From assembly GCF_900188165.1 (NCBI RefSeq), contig NZ_FZOS01000001.1, forward strand, positions 1-64,000: a stretch of 64,000 nt of DNA, given 5' to 3'. How positions within the stretch are numbered: position 1 is the first letter of the stretch; every line of letters begins with the position of its first letter. Position numbers and translations under genes: made by a program. This stretch comes from Edaphosphingomonas laterariae. Lineage in GTDB: Bacteria > Pseudomonadota > Alphaproteobacteria > Sphingomonadales > Sphingomonadaceae. The notes under the pieces were generated by a model, which was not told the origin of the DNA, ran no database searches, and saw nothing but the letters and a program-made list of their open reading frames with translations. Positions 54,315 to 64,000 of this stretch are shown piece after piece.

Positions 54315-56024
54315 ATGATGGAGGGGAAGGTCACGGCCGGCTGGGACCATGAAACCGACATATTGGTCGTCGGGTCCGGCGCAGGCGCGATGACGGCGGC
54401 GATCGTGGCGGCGGACAACCACGCCGATGTGCTCGTCATCGAAAAAGGCGAACTTTTCGGCGGCACTACGGCAACGTCGGGCGGCGTTCTGTGGATCCCG
54501 AACAGCCATCTCGCCAAGGCGGCGGGTCAGGAAGATTCGCGCGACGAAGCGATCGAATATATCGCCGCACTGGCCGGCAAGGTCGATCGCAAGCAGATCG
54601 AGGCGTTCGTCGATACCGCGCCTGCGATGCTGCAATATGTCGAGCGCGAGGCGAATGTCCTCTACAACTCGATCCCCTACACCGATTATCACGCCGAACT
54701 TCCGGGCGGTAAGCTCGGGTGGCGCAGCCATGATCCGGTGCCGGTGGACGGGCGCCTGCTGGGCGACGACCTGAAGTGGATGCGGCCGACGCACCCCGCC
54801 GCGATGCTGTTCGGTAAGATCAGCTGGACGGCGGCGGAGGCCGCGCCGATGATCACGCGCTGGCCGGGCTGGATCAAGAGCCTGATCAAGGTGCTCTGGC
54901 GCTATTATTCGGACGTCGGCCAGCGCATCAAATCCGATCGCGCGCGCTTCCTGACCGGCGGCAATGCGCTGGTCGCGCGATTGAAGCTCGCCATGGACAA
55001 GCGCCATGTGCCGCTGTGGCGCAAGACCGCGTTCGAGGATCTGATCGTCGAAGACGGTCGGGTGGTCGGCGCGATCGTTTCCCGGGATGGCCGCCACCAG
55101 CGCATCCGCGCGCGCAAGGGCGTGATCCTGGCGGCCGGCGGGTTCGAACGGAACGCCGAACTGCGAGGCGCCAACCTGAAGCAGTCGCCCGATCCCGACG
55201 CCAGCGGCGGCCAGCCCTGCAACACCGGCGATGCGCTGATTGCGGCGCAGAAGATCGGTGCGGCGGTCGATCGGCTCGATTCGGCTTGGTGGGCCCCCAC
55301 GATCAAGGTGCCGGGCGAGGATCGCGCGCGCCCGCTATTCTTCGAACGCTCGCTGCCGGGTTCGATGATCGTCAATCAGGCCGGCAAGCGCTTCACCAAC
55401 GAAGCGGCGTCCTATCACATCTGCGGCAAGGAGATGTTCGAGAAGAACCTGCCAGGTGCCGAAACGACGCCGGCTTATGTGATCTTCGACGCGACCTTCC
55501 GTAAAAAATACCCGATGGGCCCGGTGATGCCGGTATTCCCGGATTTCACCATGCGCGGCGAGGTGAAGGAAATCGTCACCAAGGCGAGCAGCATTGCCGA
55601 ACTGGCCGAAAAGCTGGGTCTACCAGTCGATGCGCTTGTCGAAACGGTCGAACGCTTCAACGCCAACGCCCGCAAGGGCGAGGATCCCGATTTCGGGCGT
55701 GGGCATCAGCCCTATGACCGTTATTATGGCGACCCCAAGGTTCAGCCCAACCCCAATTTGCTGCCGCTCGAAAAGGCGCCATTCTACGCGCTGCCGGTCA
55801 ATCCCGGCGATATCGGCACGAATGGCGGCCTGGTGACCGACAGCGCCGGCGCGGTGCTGGATCAGGCGGGGAAGCGGATCGAGGGGCTCTATGCGGTCGG
55901 CAACACCGCCGCATCGGTGATGGGGGGCTCCTATCCGGGCGCCGGCGCCACGATCGGCCCGGCGATGACGTTCGGCTATGCCGCCGCGCGCGACATGACG
56001 GGCGCTAACCAGCCCGCCGGCTGA
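54315..56024 (+). CDS. FAD-binding dehydrogenase (3-ketosteroid-delta1-dehydrogenase/fumarate reductase-like)
   Basis: 569 aa flavoprotein. N-terminal DILVVGSGAGAMTAAIVAADNHADVLVIEKG binds FAD; GGTTATSGGVLWIPNSHL is characteristic of the 3-oxosteroid 1-dehydrogenase group; the C-terminal GLYAVGNTAASVMGGSYPGAGATIGPAMTFGYAAAR closes the FAD domain. The true substrate may be another cyclic ketone. Two adjacent ATG codons (54315, 54318) are possible starts. Confidence 0.87.
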   Translation: MMEGKVTAGWDHETDILVVGSGAGAMTAAIVAADNHADVLVIEKGELFGGTTATSGGVLWIPNSHLAKAAGQEDSRDEAIEYIAALAGKVDRKQIEAFVDTAPAMLQYVEREANVLYNSIPYTDYHAELPGGKLGWRSHDPVPVDGRLLGDDLKWMRPTHPAAMLFGKISWTAAEAAPMITRWPGWIKSLIKVLWRYYSDVGQRIKSDRARFLTGGNALVARLKLAMDKRHVPLWRKTAFEDLIVEDGRVVGAIVSRDGRHQRIRARKGVILAAGGFERNAELRGANLKQSPDPDASGGQPCNTGDALIAAQKIGAAVDRLDSAWWAPTIKVPGEDRARPLFFERSLPGSMIVNQAGKRFTNEAASYHICGKEMFEKNLPGAETTPAYVIFDATFRKKYPMGPVMPVFPDFTMRGEVKEIVTKASSIAELAEKLGLPVDALVETVERFNANARKGEDPDFGRGHQPYDRYYGDPKVQPNPNLLPLEKAPFYALPVNPGDIGTNGGLVTDSAGAVLDQAGKRIEGLYAVGNTAASVMGGSYPGAGATIGPAMTFGYAAARDMTGANQPAG

Positions 56025-56028
56025 TGCT

Positions 56029-56664
56029 CTATCGGGCGGCCTCGCGAAGCACGCGGCGAAAGCCAGCTTCGTCGAGGCCGCCACGGATCAATACCGGCCC
56101 GATCAGATAAGCGGGTGTACCGCGAAGGCCGAGGGCAAAGGCCTCGGTCGCGTTGCGCGCCAGTGCCTGTTCGATGCGCTTCGCATCGGTTGTCAGATCC
56201 GCCTCGATCCGTGCCCAGTCTCCACCCGCACGTTCGACGGCGCCGCGCAGGGTGGCATCGTCCAGCCGGGTCGATCGGCGCATCAATGCGTCGTTGAGTG
56301 CCGCGTAGATGCCCTGTTTGTCGGCGGCGAGCGCAATCCGTGCAGCGCGATCGGAGCGCGGCCCGAGCACCGGCCATTCCTTGTAAAGGACGCGAACGTC
56401 GTTCCGCCCCGCCAATGCCGCGTGCATCGCGTCGTGCGATTGCCGACAGATCGCGCAGTCATAATCCGAATAGACGACGATCGTCAGTCTGGCCGTTTCA
56501 GGCCCGGTGCGAGGGGCGTCGGGATCGGCGAGAATGCTCTCGACGGCCGGCGTTTCGTTGACCTTCTCGCCAAGAGGCCGAAAATATTGGAGCGCGATCG
56601 CGGCACCCGATCCGATGGCGAGCGCCGCGCCGAATTGCAGGATGTCGCGCCGCCGCAGGCTCAT
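56029..56664 (-). CDS. DsbA-family thiol-disulfide oxidoreductase
   Basis: 211 aa exported protein. Basic N-terminus [20 protein letters not shown] could be a Tat- or Sec-type signal. Thioredoxin fold with the redox pair in [16 protein letters not shown] (CAIC) and the cis-Pro segment RGTPAYLIG. It is the last gene of the ispH-thrB-rnhA run and overlaps rnhA by 4 bp. Confidence 0.88.
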   Translation of the reverse strand: MSLRRRDILQFGAALAIGSGAAIALQYFRPLGEKVNETPAVESILADPDAPRTGPETARLTIVVYSDYDCAICRQSHDAMHAALAGRNDVRVLYKEWPVLGPRSDRAARIALAADKQGIYAALNDALMRRSTRLDDATLRGAVERAGGDWARIEADLTTDAKRIEQALARNATEAFALGLRGTPAYLIGPVLIRGGLDEAGFRRVLREAAR

Positions 56665-57110
56665 ATCGCGCGGTGACTGCCAGCCGCGATCGCGGCGTCG
56701 CTCGCCAGCTTGTCGGCCCGCTCATTGTCCGGGTGGCCGGCATGGCCCTTCACCCACACCCAGTCGACGCGATGTGGCTGGGCGGCGGCCAGAAGGCGCT
56801 GCCAGAGATCCGCATTCTTGACGGGCTTGCGGTCGGCTGTTTTCCAGCCGTTGCGCAACCAGCCCTTGATCCACTTGGTGAGGCCATCCATCACGTAACG
56901 GCTGTCGGTCGACAAGGTGACGTGGCAGGGGCGCTTGAGCGCCTCCAGCCCCTCGATCGCGGCCATCAGTTCCATGCGATTGTTGGTCGTCAGCTTTTCG
57001 CCGCCGGAAAGCTCGCGTTCCTTGCCGGCGGCGCGGAGCACTACGCCCCAGCCACCGGGCCCCGGATTGCCCTTGCACGCGCCGTCGGTGGCGATTTCCA
57101 CATCGGTCAT
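56661..57110 (-). CDS. rnhA: Ribonuclease HI
   Basis: 149 aa. Removes RNA from RNA-DNA hybrids. Catalytic carboxylates are visible in [16 protein letters not shown] (Asp), [10 protein letters not shown] (Glu), [11 protein letters not shown] (Asp) and the His/Asp end in [14 protein letters not shown]. The ATG at 57110 is 5 bp after the thrB stop. Confidence 0.96.
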   Translation of the reverse strand: MTDVEIATDGACKGNPGPGGWGVVLRAAGKERELSGGEKLTTNNRMELMAAIEGLEALKRPCHVTLSTDSRYVMDGLTKWIKGWLRNGWKTADRKPVKNADLWQRLLAAAQPHRVDWVWVKGHAGHPDNERADKLASDAAIAAGSHRAI

Positions 57111-57115
57111 GTCAC

Positions 57116-58075
57116 TCACAGCCCGAGTGTCTCCGGAACGGCATCGCGATAGAAATCGAGCCGGCGCAGGAAGGCGAGGGGGTCTTTCCGCGTGACCAGC
57201 GCGTCCGCCGGCGTGTTGAGCCAGTCCCACGCCCGCGTCAGCAGGAAACGCAGGCAGGCGCCACGAGCCAGGGCGGGGAAGGCCGCCCGCTCGGCGGCAG
57301 AAAGGCCGAACGATGCGTCATATCCGGCGATCAGCGCGGCAGCGCGATCGGCATCGAAGCCCGTACCGTCATTCTCGAAGCACCAGGCCGCCTGCGTCAC
57401 CGCGACGTCCCACGCACGCACTTCCTGCGCCGCGAAGTAGAAATCGATGATGCCCGACACCTTGTCGCCCAGCATCAGCACATTGTCCGGGAACAGATCG
57501 GCGTGGACCACGCTACGCGGCAGTTCCCCCGGCCAATTGTCAGCAAGATAGCGCAATTCGTCCTGCACGCGCGCTTGAAGACCGGGCTGGATGGCATCGA
57601 GATCGGCACCGCAGCGCTGGGCCAGCGCCGCCCATCCTTCGAGGCCGAGGGCATTCGCGCGCTGCCCGTCAAAATCGGCGAGCGCGGCGTGCATCTGGCC
57701 GAGCGCTTCGCCGGTCGCATAGGCCTGCGCGGCGGTGGGGTGACTGACCGAAACGCCCTGTAGAAACTCGATCAGGCAGGCCGGACGGCCAGCGACCGTC
57801 TGCAGCTGCGTGCCGTTCCGATCGGCCAGCGCGCGCGGCACCGGGAGGCCCTTGTCGGCGAGGTGATCGAGCAAGGCGAGAAAGAATGGCAGGTCGGCGA
57901 CGTCGACCCGCTTTTCATAGAGCGTGAGGATGAAGCGCTGTTCGGTCGTGTCGACCAGATAATTGCTGTTCTCAACACCTTCGGCGATGCCCTTGGCCGA
58001 TACCAGAGTTCCCACGCCATAGCGCTCGAGCAGCGCCTCCATCTCTTCGGCTGGGACATGCGTATAGACGGCCAA
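57116..58075 (-). CDS. thrB: Homoserine kinase (ThrB2, choline-kinase-like fold)
   Basis: 319 aa. Threonine pathway enzyme of the aminoglycoside phosphotransferase-like family: [22 protein letters not shown] at the start, [13 protein letters not shown] catalytic loop, [19 protein letters not shown]. It starts with a rare TTG at 58075, supported by GGGGGAAAG three bases upstream and by the conserved AVYTHV. It follows ispH by 43 bp. Confidence 0.93.
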   Translation of the reverse strand: MAVYTHVPAEEMEALLERYGVGTLVSAKGIAEGVENSNYLVDTTEQRFILTLYEKRVDVADLPFFLALLDHLADKGLPVPRALADRNGTQLQTVAGRPACLIEFLQGVSVSHPTAAQAYATGEALGQMHAALADFDGQRANALGLEGWAALAQRCGADLDAIQPGLQARVQDELRYLADNWPGELPRSVVHADLFPDNVLMLGDKVSGIIDFYFAAQEVRAWDVAVTQAAWCFENDGTGFDADRAAALIAGYDASFGLSAAERAAFPALARGACLRFLLTRAWDWLNTPADALVTRKDPLAFLRRLDFYRDAVPETLGL

Positions 58076-58118
58076 ATTCTTTCCCCCGGGGCTTAACAAT
58101 AAAGTGGCTGAGGCGGGC

Positions 58119-59078
58119 TCAGGCGGCAGCCAGCGATCGCGGCAGCTTGAAAACCATGTTCTCGCTCGCCGTCGTCACTTCGCTTTCGTCGACGGTGAAG
58201 CGGGTCGCCAGCCTGTCCACGACTTCGCGAACGAGCACTTCGGGCGCCGAGGCGCCGGCGGTGATGCCGAGCGTCCGGACGTCATCAAGCCAGGCGAAGT
58301 CGATATCGTCGGCGCGCTGGATCAGGGCCGCCTTGACGCCGCCCCGTTCGGCGACTTCCACCAGCCGCAGTGAATTGGAGGAGTTGGGCGCGCCGATCAC
58401 CAGCATGGCATCGCATTGCACGGCAATCGCCTTCACCGCCGCCTGGCGGTTCGAGGTCGCGTAGCAGATATCCTCGCCCCGCGGCGCCTGGATCGACGGG
58501 AACCGCCGCTGCAGCACCGCGATCGTGGCGGCCGTATCGTCCACGGAAAGCGTCGTCTGGGTGAGGAACGCGAGATTGTCGGGATCGGCGGGCTGGACGG
58601 CCTCGGCATCGGCGACGGTTTCGACCAGCGTCATGCGGCCATCCGGCACCTGGCCGAAGGTGCCGATCACCTCCGGGTGGCCCTTGTGGCCGATGAACAG
58701 GATATGGCGGCCATCATCGACAAGCCGTTCGGCCTGGCGATGGACCTTGGAAACCAGCGGGCAGGTGGCGTCGACATAATCGAGGCCGCGTTCTTCGGCC
58801 TTGTGCGGCACCGCCTTGGGCACGCCATGGGCCGAAAATACCACCGGGACGCCATCGGGAACCTCGTCCAGTTCCTCGACGAAAACGGCGCCCTGCGCCT
58901 TCAGGCTGTCGACGACGAAACGGTTGTGGACGATTTCGTGCCGCACATAGACGGGCGCGCCGAATTTCTGGATGGCAAGCTCCACGATGCGGATCGCGCG
59001 GTCGACGCCGGCGCAGAAGCCGCGCGGTGCCGCGATCAACAGGCGAAGCGGAGGAAGGGTAGTATTTGCGTCTGCCAT
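58119..59078 (-). CDS. ispH: 4-hydroxy-3-methylbut-2-enyl diphosphate reductase
   Basis: 319 aa iron-sulfur enzyme, last step of the MEP isoprenoid pathway. The three cluster Cys are in [23 protein letters not shown] and [17 protein letters not shown]; catalytic Glu and Thr regions [11 protein letters not shown] and ITAGASAPE are intact. First gene of the ispH-thrB-rnhA-dsbA-like unit. Confidence 0.97.
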   Translation of the reverse strand: MADANTTLPPLRLLIAAPRGFCAGVDRAIRIVELAIQKFGAPVYVRHEIVHNRFVVDSLKAQGAVFVEELDEVPDGVPVVFSAHGVPKAVPHKAEERGLDYVDATCPLVSKVHRQAERLVDDGRHILFIGHKGHPEVIGTFGQVPDGRMTLVETVADAEAVQPADPDNLAFLTQTTLSVDDTAATIAVLQRRFPSIQAPRGEDICYATSNRQAAVKAIAVQCDAMLVIGAPNSSNSLRLVEVAERGGVKAALIQRADDIDFAWLDDVRTLGITAGASAPEVLVREVVDRLATRFTVDESEVTTASENMVFKLPRSLAAA

Positions 59079-59176
59079 GCCGCGGCTCTACGCGATTGCT
59101 TGCCTGCACGAAAGGCGCTTCCTATGATCCGCGCCCAGCCGGTTCGCGGCTGACCGAATTGCAGAGGATTGCCCGC

Positions 59177-59818
59177 TTGTTTCACCCCAAGACGATCGCC
59201 ATCAGCTTCGTTGCGCTGGCGCTGGCCGGCTGCGCCACCAATGCCGAGTTCGATGAAACAGGGGGCATCAAGTCCGTCCGTTCTTCCTGCCCGGCGGTGG
59301 CGATTCCCGTCCATACGGCGGACGTGACCCTGTTCGATCCCGCCGGCAGCCGCGATGCCCGGGCGATCGATGTGGTCGCGACGATCACCAATTTGCGCAA
59401 CACCTGCGTGCAGCAGGGCGATCGCATCGTCACCACGGCCACGTTCGACATTCAGGCGCGGCGCACCAACACCAGCGGCGCGCGCGAAGTCGTCCTGCCC
59501 TATTTCGCCACCGTCACGCGTGGCGGAACGCAGATCGTGTCGAAGCAGCTGAGCCGCGTCGCGCTGCGTTTCGCTGACGGCCAGAGCAGCGCGACGGCGA
59601 CCGGCGGGGGCAATGCCGATATCGCGGCTTCGGCAGCGACTTTGCCGCCCGAGATCGAGGAACAGGTGACGCGTCGTCGCAAGCCTGGGGACCCGGATGC
59701 CGCGACCGATCCGCTGGCCGATCCGGCGGTCCGTTCGGCGCTTCGCCAGGCGAGCTTCGAACTGCTGGTCGGGTTTCAGCTGACGCAGGACCAGCTGGCG
59801 TACAACGCCACGCGTTGA
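59177..59818 (+). CDS. Exported lipoprotein, unknown function
   Basis: 213 aa from a TTG at 59177, supported by GCAGAGGA eight bases upstream; an earlier TTG at 59159 is possible. Lipobox LAGC at about residue 19. The mature part holds DVVATITNLRNTCVQQGDRIVTTATFDIQARR, a beta-sandwich-like pattern. It is not a family I can name. It lies between divergent ispH and the glycine riboswitch. Confidence 0.72.
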   Translation: MFHPKTIAISFVALALAGCATNAEFDETGGIKSVRSSCPAVAIPVHTADVTLFDPAGSRDARAIDVVATITNLRNTCVQQGDRIVTTATFDIQARRTNTSGAREVVLPYFATVTRGGTQIVSKQLSRVALRFADGQSSATATGGGNADIAASAATLPPEIEEQVTRRRKPGDPDAATDPLADPAVRSALRQASFELLVGFQLTQDQLAYNATR

Positions 59819-59904
59819 TTTTGCGGCAATGCAGCGCGGCGGGCGTTGACTTGAACGCCGCCGCGCGCCAAGGCGGATAGGCCGCCGGGGAGAGATTCCT
59901 GGAC

Positions 59905-60103
59905 GAACGCGCGGGAGAGTGCGTCGGATTGCCATGAGCTGTCCGTCGCCGCCGAAGGAGCAACCGCCCCGGAATCTCTCAGGCCAAGGGACCGCGCGGA
60001 CGACAAGGCACTCTGGAAAGCGGGCAGGAAACTGCCCCACCGAAGGGGTAACCCCGGATTGCGATCCGGGGGAAAGCTCTCAGGTTCCGTGACAGAGGGG
60101 GCG
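59905..60103 (+). promoter_or_regulatory. Tandem glycine riboswitch
   Basis: Two glycine aptamers in series: the first (about 59905-59995) shows GGGAGAGT, GCCGAAGGAGCAA and AATCTCTCAGGCCAAGGGACCG; the second (about 60005-60103) shows GCACTCTGGAAAG, CACCGAAGGGGTAA and GGAAAGCTCTCAGGTTCC then GACAGAGGGG. This is the known gcv-type architecture. Exact edges are approximate. Confidence 0.93.
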
Positions 60104-60117
60104 ACGAAACCGAGGGG

Positions 60118-60142
60118 CGACAAACGCCCGCGCGTTTTGTCG
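60118..60142 (+). promoter_or_regulatory. Riboswitch expression-platform hairpin before gcvT
   Basis: CGACAAACGC and GCGTTTTGTCG pair with one bulged T and a 4-nt loop; the gcvT ribosome site (GGGAG near 60153) follows and the ATG is 22 bp downstream. No T-run follows, so control is more likely at translation than by termination, which is inference. Confidence 0.45.
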
Positions 60143-60164
60143 GCCACGAACACGGGAGTGCCAG

Positions 60165-61286
60165 ATGAGCGACGAATCCACAGACGAAATCCCGCAGACC
60201 CTGCCGCTCGACGCCTGGCATCGCGCGCGCGATGGCCGGATGGTGCCCTTTGCCGGCTATTGGATGCCGGTGCAGTATGAAGGCATCATGGCCGAGCATC
60301 AGTGGACGCGTTCGTCCGCGGGGCTGTTCGATGTCAGCCATATGGGCCAGCTGCTCATATCCGGCGAGGCGGCCGACGAAGCGCTCGAAACGGTCATGCC
60401 CGGCGACATCAAGGGCCTCACCGAAGGCCGCATGCGCTATTCGCTGCTGCTGAACGACAGCGGTGGCGTGCTGGATGACCTGATGGTCACGCGCACGCGC
60501 GGCGACCTCTATGTCGTCGTGAACGGCGCCATGAAATATGACGATATCGGCCACCTGCACGAACAGCTGCCCGAAGATGTGACGCTGAACCATATGGACG
60601 AGCAGGCCCTGCTCGCGCTGCAGGGGCCGAAGGCCGTCGATGCCCTGTCGCGGCTTTCGCCGGGTGTCGAAAGGCTCGTGTTCATGACAGCGGGCGCCTT
60701 TCGGCTCGGCGGCGTGTCCTGCTGGATCAGCCGTTCGGGATATACGGGCGAGGATGGGTTCGAGATTTCGCTGCCGGCGTCGGCTGCGGAAGCGATCGCC
60801 ACGCTGCTGTGCGAACAGCCCGAGGTGAAGCCGGTTGGCCTGGGCGCGCGGGATTCGCTGCGCCTGGAGGCCGGTCTGCCGCTTTATGGGCATGATCTCG
60901 ATCCCGATACGACGCCTATCTCCGCCGATCTGGGCTTTGCGATCCCCAAGCGCCGCCGTGAAGAGGGTGGCTTTCCGGGGTGCGATCGCATTCAGATCGA
61001 ACGGGCCGAAGGCCCCGTCGTGAAGCGGGTGGGCCTCATCGTCGAAGGCCGGCAGCCGGTTCGCGACGGCGGCGTTGTGCTCGACGGCGATGGCAATGAA
61101 GTCGGCCGCGTCACGTCCGGCGGTTTCTCGCCCACGCTGCAGGTGCCGATTGCGATGGCCTATGTGCCCGTCTCGCTGGCGGCGGCGGATACCACCGTCA
61201 CGCTGCAGCAGCGCGGCAAGCTGTTCCAGGCGAAGGTCGTGCCGATGCCCTTCGTCCCCCATAATTATGTGCGCAAGGGAGCCTGA
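60165..61286 (+). CDS. gcvT: Glycine cleavage system aminomethyltransferase (T protein)
   Basis: 373 aa. Tetrahydrofolate-dependent release of ammonia from the aminomethyl-lipoyl H protein. FAGYWMPVQYEGIMAEH, LFDVSHMGQLLI (catalytic-type Asp region), SRSGYTGEDGFEISL and GLGARDSLRLEAGLPLYGHD are characteristic. It directly follows the glycine riboswitch and precedes gcvH by 3 bp. Confidence 0.96.
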   Translation: MSDESTDEIPQTLPLDAWHRARDGRMVPFAGYWMPVQYEGIMAEHQWTRSSAGLFDVSHMGQLLISGEAADEALETVMPGDIKGLTEGRMRYSLLLNDSGGVLDDLMVTRTRGDLYVVVNGAMKYDDIGHLHEQLPEDVTLNHMDEQALLALQGPKAVDALSRLSPGVERLVFMTAGAFRLGGVSCWISRSGYTGEDGFEISLPASAAEAIATLLCEQPEVKPVGLGARDSLRLEAGLPLYGHDLDPDTTPISADLGFAIPKRRREEGGFPGCDRIQIERAEGPVVKRVGLIVEGRQPVRDGGVVLDGDGNEVGRVTSGGFSPTLQVPIAMAYVPVSLAAADTTVTLQQRGKLFQAKVVPMPFVPHNYVRKGA

Positions 61287-61289
61287 GCC

Positions 61290-61661
61290 ATGACGCTCTA
61301 TTTCACCAAGGATCATGAGTGGATTTCGGTCGACGGCGATACCGCCACGGTCGGCATCACGGATTATGCCCAGTCGCAGCTCGGCGACGTCGTGTTCGTC
61401 GAAGTGCCGGCCGCCGGCACCAATGTCGAAAAGGGCAAGGAAGCCGCCGTCGTCGAATCGGTGAAGGCCGCGTCCGACGTCTACGCGCCGGTTTCGGGCG
61501 AAGTGACGGAAGGCAATGCCGCACTGGAGGCCGATCCCTCGCTGGTCAACAGCGCCGCCGAAAGCGACGGCTGGTTCTTCAAGCTGACGCTGGCCAATGC
61601 CGGCGAGCTGGACGGGCTGATGGACGAAGCCGGTTACAAGGCGTTCGTAGAGACGCTGTGA
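61290..61661 (+). CDS. gcvH: Glycine cleavage system H protein
   Basis: 123 aa lipoyl carrier. [21 protein letters not shown] and the lipoylated Lys in [17 protein letters not shown] (about residue 60) are conserved. Its stop overlaps the next gene by GTGA. Confidence 0.97.
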   Translation: MTLYFTKDHEWISVDGDTATVGITDYAQSQLGDVVFVEVPAAGTNVEKGKEAAVVESVKAASDVYAPVSGEVTEGNAALEADPSLVNSAAESDGWFFKLTLANAGELDGLMDEAGYKAFVETL

Positions 61662-62425
61662 GCGTCAACCCCACCAGTCGCTGGGAGGCGCAGGACTATG
61701 CGGCGAACGCGGGCTTCGTGCCCGCGCTCGGTGCACCCGTCCTCGCCTTGCTGGATCCGCAGCCGGGGGAACATATCCTCGATCTGGGCTGTGGCGATGG
61801 CGTGCTGACCGCGAAGATCGCGGATGCCGGCGCAATCGTGGTGGGGGTGGATGCCGCCGATACCATGGTGGCCGCCGCCCTGGCGCGCGGGCTGGATGCG
61901 CGCGTTGCCGATGGCGAAGCGCTGGCCTTCGGGCCGGAATTCGATGCCGTTTTCTCGAATGCCGCGCTCCACTGGATGCTCGATCGCGGAGCGGTGGCGG
62001 CGGGCGTGTTTCGATCGCTCAAGCCCGGTGGCCGTTTTGTCGGCGAAATGGGCGGCCACGGCAATATCGCGAAGCTGCGGGCGGCGCTCCATGCCGAACT
62101 GGCGGCGCGCGGATACACCGCGCCGGTGACCGATCCGCAATGGTATCCAACACCCGATGAATTCGTGCACGTCTATGCGGCCGCCGGGTTCGTCGATGTG
62201 GATGCCAAACTTATTCCGCGCCCCACGCCGCTGCCTGCCGGCGTCGCGGGCTGGCTGCGTACCTTTCGCGCCGGTTTCATGGACACGGCCAACGTGCCCG
62301 ATGCCGAGCAAGCCGAGGTGGCGCAAGCCGTCGAGAAGCGGCTCGAACAAGATTTCCTGCAACCCGACGGGGTTTGGGTTGCCGATTATGTCCGCTTGAG
62401 ATTCAGCATGAGGAAAGCCTCTTAA
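61658..62425 (+). CDS. Class I SAM-dependent methyltransferase inserted in the gcv operon
   Basis: 255 aa from the GTG at 61658. [20 protein letters not shown] is SAM motif [15 protein letters not shown] and [14 protein letters not shown] follow, giving a Tam/UbiE-like small-molecule methyltransferase fold. The C-terminal domain ([20 protein letters not shown]) is shared with trans-aconitate methyltransferase relatives. It is translationally coupled to gcvH and followed one base later by gcvPA. Its substrate and link to glycine metabolism are unknown. Confidence 0.82.
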   Translation: MSVNPTSRWEAQDYAANAGFVPALGAPVLALLDPQPGEHILDLGCGDGVLTAKIADAGAIVVGVDAADTMVAAALARGLDARVADGEALAFGPEFDAVFSNAALHWMLDRGAVAAGVFRSLKPGGRFVGEMGGHGNIAKLRAALHAELAARGYTAPVTDPQWYPTPDEFVHVYAAAGFVDVDAKLIPRPTPLPAGVAGWLRTFRAGFMDTANVPDAEQAEVAQAVEKRLEQDFLQPDGVWVADYVRLRFSMRKAS

Positions 62426-62426
62426 C

Positions 62427-63794
62427 ATGCGCTATCTGCCTCTTACCGATGCCGATCGGAGCGCCATGCTCCGTACGATCGGCGCGGGCTCGATCGACGA
62501 TTTGTTCGTCGATGTGCCCGAAGCCGCCCGGCTTTCCGCGCCGATCGCGGGACTGCCCAACCACGCGTCCGAAATCATGGTCGAACGCCAGCTGAAGGAG
62601 CTTGCCGGTCGCAATCTCGCGGCGGGCGAGGGGCCGTTCTTCCTCGGCTGTGGGGCTTATCGCCACCATGTGCCGGCCAGCGTCGACCATCTGATCCAGC
62701 GCGGCGAATTCCTCACCGCCTACACGCCCTATCAGCCGGAAATCGCGCAGGGCACGCTGCAGGTGCTGTTCGAGTTCCAGACGCAGGTCGCCCGCCTGCT
62801 CGGCTGCGATGTTGCCAATGCGTCGATGTATGACGGCTCGACCGCCTGCTGGGAGGCGATCGTGATGGCGCGTCGCATCACCAAGCGGGCGAAGGCGCTG
62901 ATCTCGGCCGGCGTGCATCCGCATTATGTGTCGGTTTGCACGACCATGGCGAAGTTCACTGGCGACGTGCTGGAAACAAAGCTGCCCGACCTCACCGTCG
63001 GCGCGCCGGGCGACGATCTCGCCCGGCTGATCGCGGCGGTGGACAAGGAAACGAGCTGCGTCGTCGTCCAGAACCCCAACATCCTTGGCCATGTCGCCGA
63101 TATGTCGGAACTGGCGGCGCGCTGCCATGAGATGGGCGCGCTGCTGATCGCGGTCGTCACCGAACCGGTCGCGCTCGGCGCGATCCGTTCGCCGGGCGAG
63201 ATGGGCGCGGATATCGTGGTGGGTGAGGGCCAGGCGCTCGGCGTCGGCCTCCAGTTCGGCGGGCCCTATGTCGGCCTGTTCGCTACCCGCGACAAATATG
63301 TTCGCCAGATGCCCGGCCGCTTGTGTGGTGAGACGGTGGACGCGGAAGGCAAGCGCGGCTTCGTGCTGACGCTTTCGACGCGCGAACAGCATATTCGCCG
63401 TGAAAAAGCGACGTCGAATATCTGCACCAATTCAGGCCTTTGCGCGCTGGCCTTTTCAATCCACATGACCTTGCTCGGCGAACGCGGCCTGCGCGATCTT
63501 GCCGCGCTCAACCATGCCAAGGCGGTGGTCGCGGCGGAACGGCTGGCGAAGGTGCCGGGCGTCGAGTTGCTCAACGGCCCCTTCTTCAACGAATTCACGC
63601 TTCGGCTCTCGAAGGAAGCGCGGCCGGTGGTGCGGGCGCTCGCCGATGACGGCATTCTCGGCGGTGTTTCGCTGGGCCGCCTCTATCCCGGCGCGGAAGC
63701 TCTCCAGAACGGTCTTGTGGTCGCGGTAACCGAAACCGTGACGGACGAGGATATCGACGAATTGGCCGATGCGCTTGAGGAGGCGCTGCGATGA
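62427..63794 (+). CDS. gcvPA: Glycine dehydrogenase (decarboxylating) subunit 1
   Basis: 455 aa N-terminal half of the split P protein. [51 protein letters not shown] and [18 protein letters not shown] are typical of GcvPA. It works with GcvPB, which carries the PLP lysine. ATGA overlap with gcvPB. Confidence 0.96.
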   Translation: MRYLPLTDADRSAMLRTIGAGSIDDLFVDVPEAARLSAPIAGLPNHASEIMVERQLKELAGRNLAAGEGPFFLGCGAYRHHVPASVDHLIQRGEFLTAYTPYQPEIAQGTLQVLFEFQTQVARLLGCDVANASMYDGSTACWEAIVMARRITKRAKALISAGVHPHYVSVCTTMAKFTGDVLETKLPDLTVGAPGDDLARLIAAVDKETSCVVVQNPNILGHVADMSELAARCHEMGALLIAVVTEPVALGAIRSPGEMGADIVVGEGQALGVGLQFGGPYVGLFATRDKYVRQMPGRLCGETVDAEGKRGFVLTLSTREQHIRREKATSNICTNSGLCALAFSIHMTLLGERGLRDLAALNHAKAVVAAERLAKVPGVELLNGPFFNEFTLRLSKEARPVVRALADDGILGGVSLGRLYPGAEALQNGLVVAVTETVTDEDIDELADALEEALR

Positions 63795-64000
63795 GCATCA
63801 ACCAGAGCGGATGGCGCCCCGAAATGGCGTCTGGTGAAGCCGATGCCGGCGTAGCGACCTTCACCGGCAACAAGGGCCTGATGCTGGAAGAGGCGCTGAT
63901 CTTCGAGATTGGCGACACCGACCGCACGGGCGTCGATCTGCCGGAACCGCCGAGGGTGGCGAGCCGGCTGGGCGGGCTCGAGCGCGATGCCACGTTCGGT
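63791..64000 (+). CDS. gcvPB: Glycine dehydrogenase (decarboxylating) subunit 2, 3' end outside window
   Basis: First 70 codons only. [28 protein letters not shown] matches the conserved start of GcvPB (usually ~500-520 aa). The PLP-binding Lys and most of the enzyme lie beyond the right edge. Start overlaps the gcvPA stop. Confidence 0.93.
   Translation, partial: MSINQSGWRPEMASGEADAGVATFTGNKGLMLEEALIFEIGDTDRTGVDLPEPPRVASRLGGLERDATFG

Overview
The window is a gene-dense, GC-rich chromosomal segment from an alphaproteobacterium, most probably a sphingomonad (Sphingomonas or a close relative). The reasons are the yqeY-dnaG-rpoD order, the zinc-less MetG, an FzlA-like cell-division GST, a TonB receptor coupled to DUF6607, and many overlapping ATGA/GTGA gene junctions. 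I see no phage, plasmid, IS or CRISPR signature. These assignments come from reading translations and recalled family motifs; no database search was run.

Layout. 1-6160: type II secretion operon gspG-H-I-J-K-L-M-N plus a small lipoprotein. The four pseudopilins G, H, I and J carry tandem 33-bp repeats, each re-encoding the prepilin leader and its cleavage motif (about 21 copies in all). 6179-8047: MHS-type MFS transporter and tRNA-Ser. 8165-16518: a co-directional run of cell-wall enzymes (MltB-like, RlpA, D,D-carboxypeptidase) and housekeeping genes (tmk, holB, metG, a TatD nuclease, an MBL hydrolase, a retropepsin-like protease). 16508-17854: an NTF2-like protein, a composite palindromic repeat and an unknown gene. 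17985-22453: yqeY-dnaG-rpoD. 22589-28695: carA-rraB-like-carB, greA, rhomboid. 28741-33032: a dihydroorotase-like gene without its metal site, pyrB, and a class A PBP.

33098-39695 is more accessory. It holds a DUF885 peptidase and an AraC regulator that both lack their 5' halves and meet head to head, an MFS-SDR pair, an EthD-like protein, a glycosyltransferase-epimerase pair and an Rrf2 regulator. 39812-41875: tRNA-His, a Leu/Glu-type dehydrogenase behind a 20-bp palindrome, and ferredoxin reductase. The reductase closes a four-gene minus-strand run (TonB receptor, DUF6607, unknown 148-aa protein, Fpr) that probably serves iron or haem uptake. 45926-46597: fzlA-like. 46805-56024: a catabolic cluster with a HIBADH-like enzyme, ALDH, three SDR-type enzymes, an LLM flavin enzyme, an AraC regulator, a CMD-like protein and a KSTD-like flavoprotein; the substrate is unknown.

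56029-59078: ispH-thrB-rnhA-dsbA-like run. 59177-59818: a lipoprotein. 59905-end: a tandem glycine riboswitch followed by gcvT-gcvH-methyltransferase-gcvPA-gcvPB, the last gene cut by the window edge.

The most striking feature is the expanded, homogenised prepilin-leader repeat in four adjacent pseudopilin genes.
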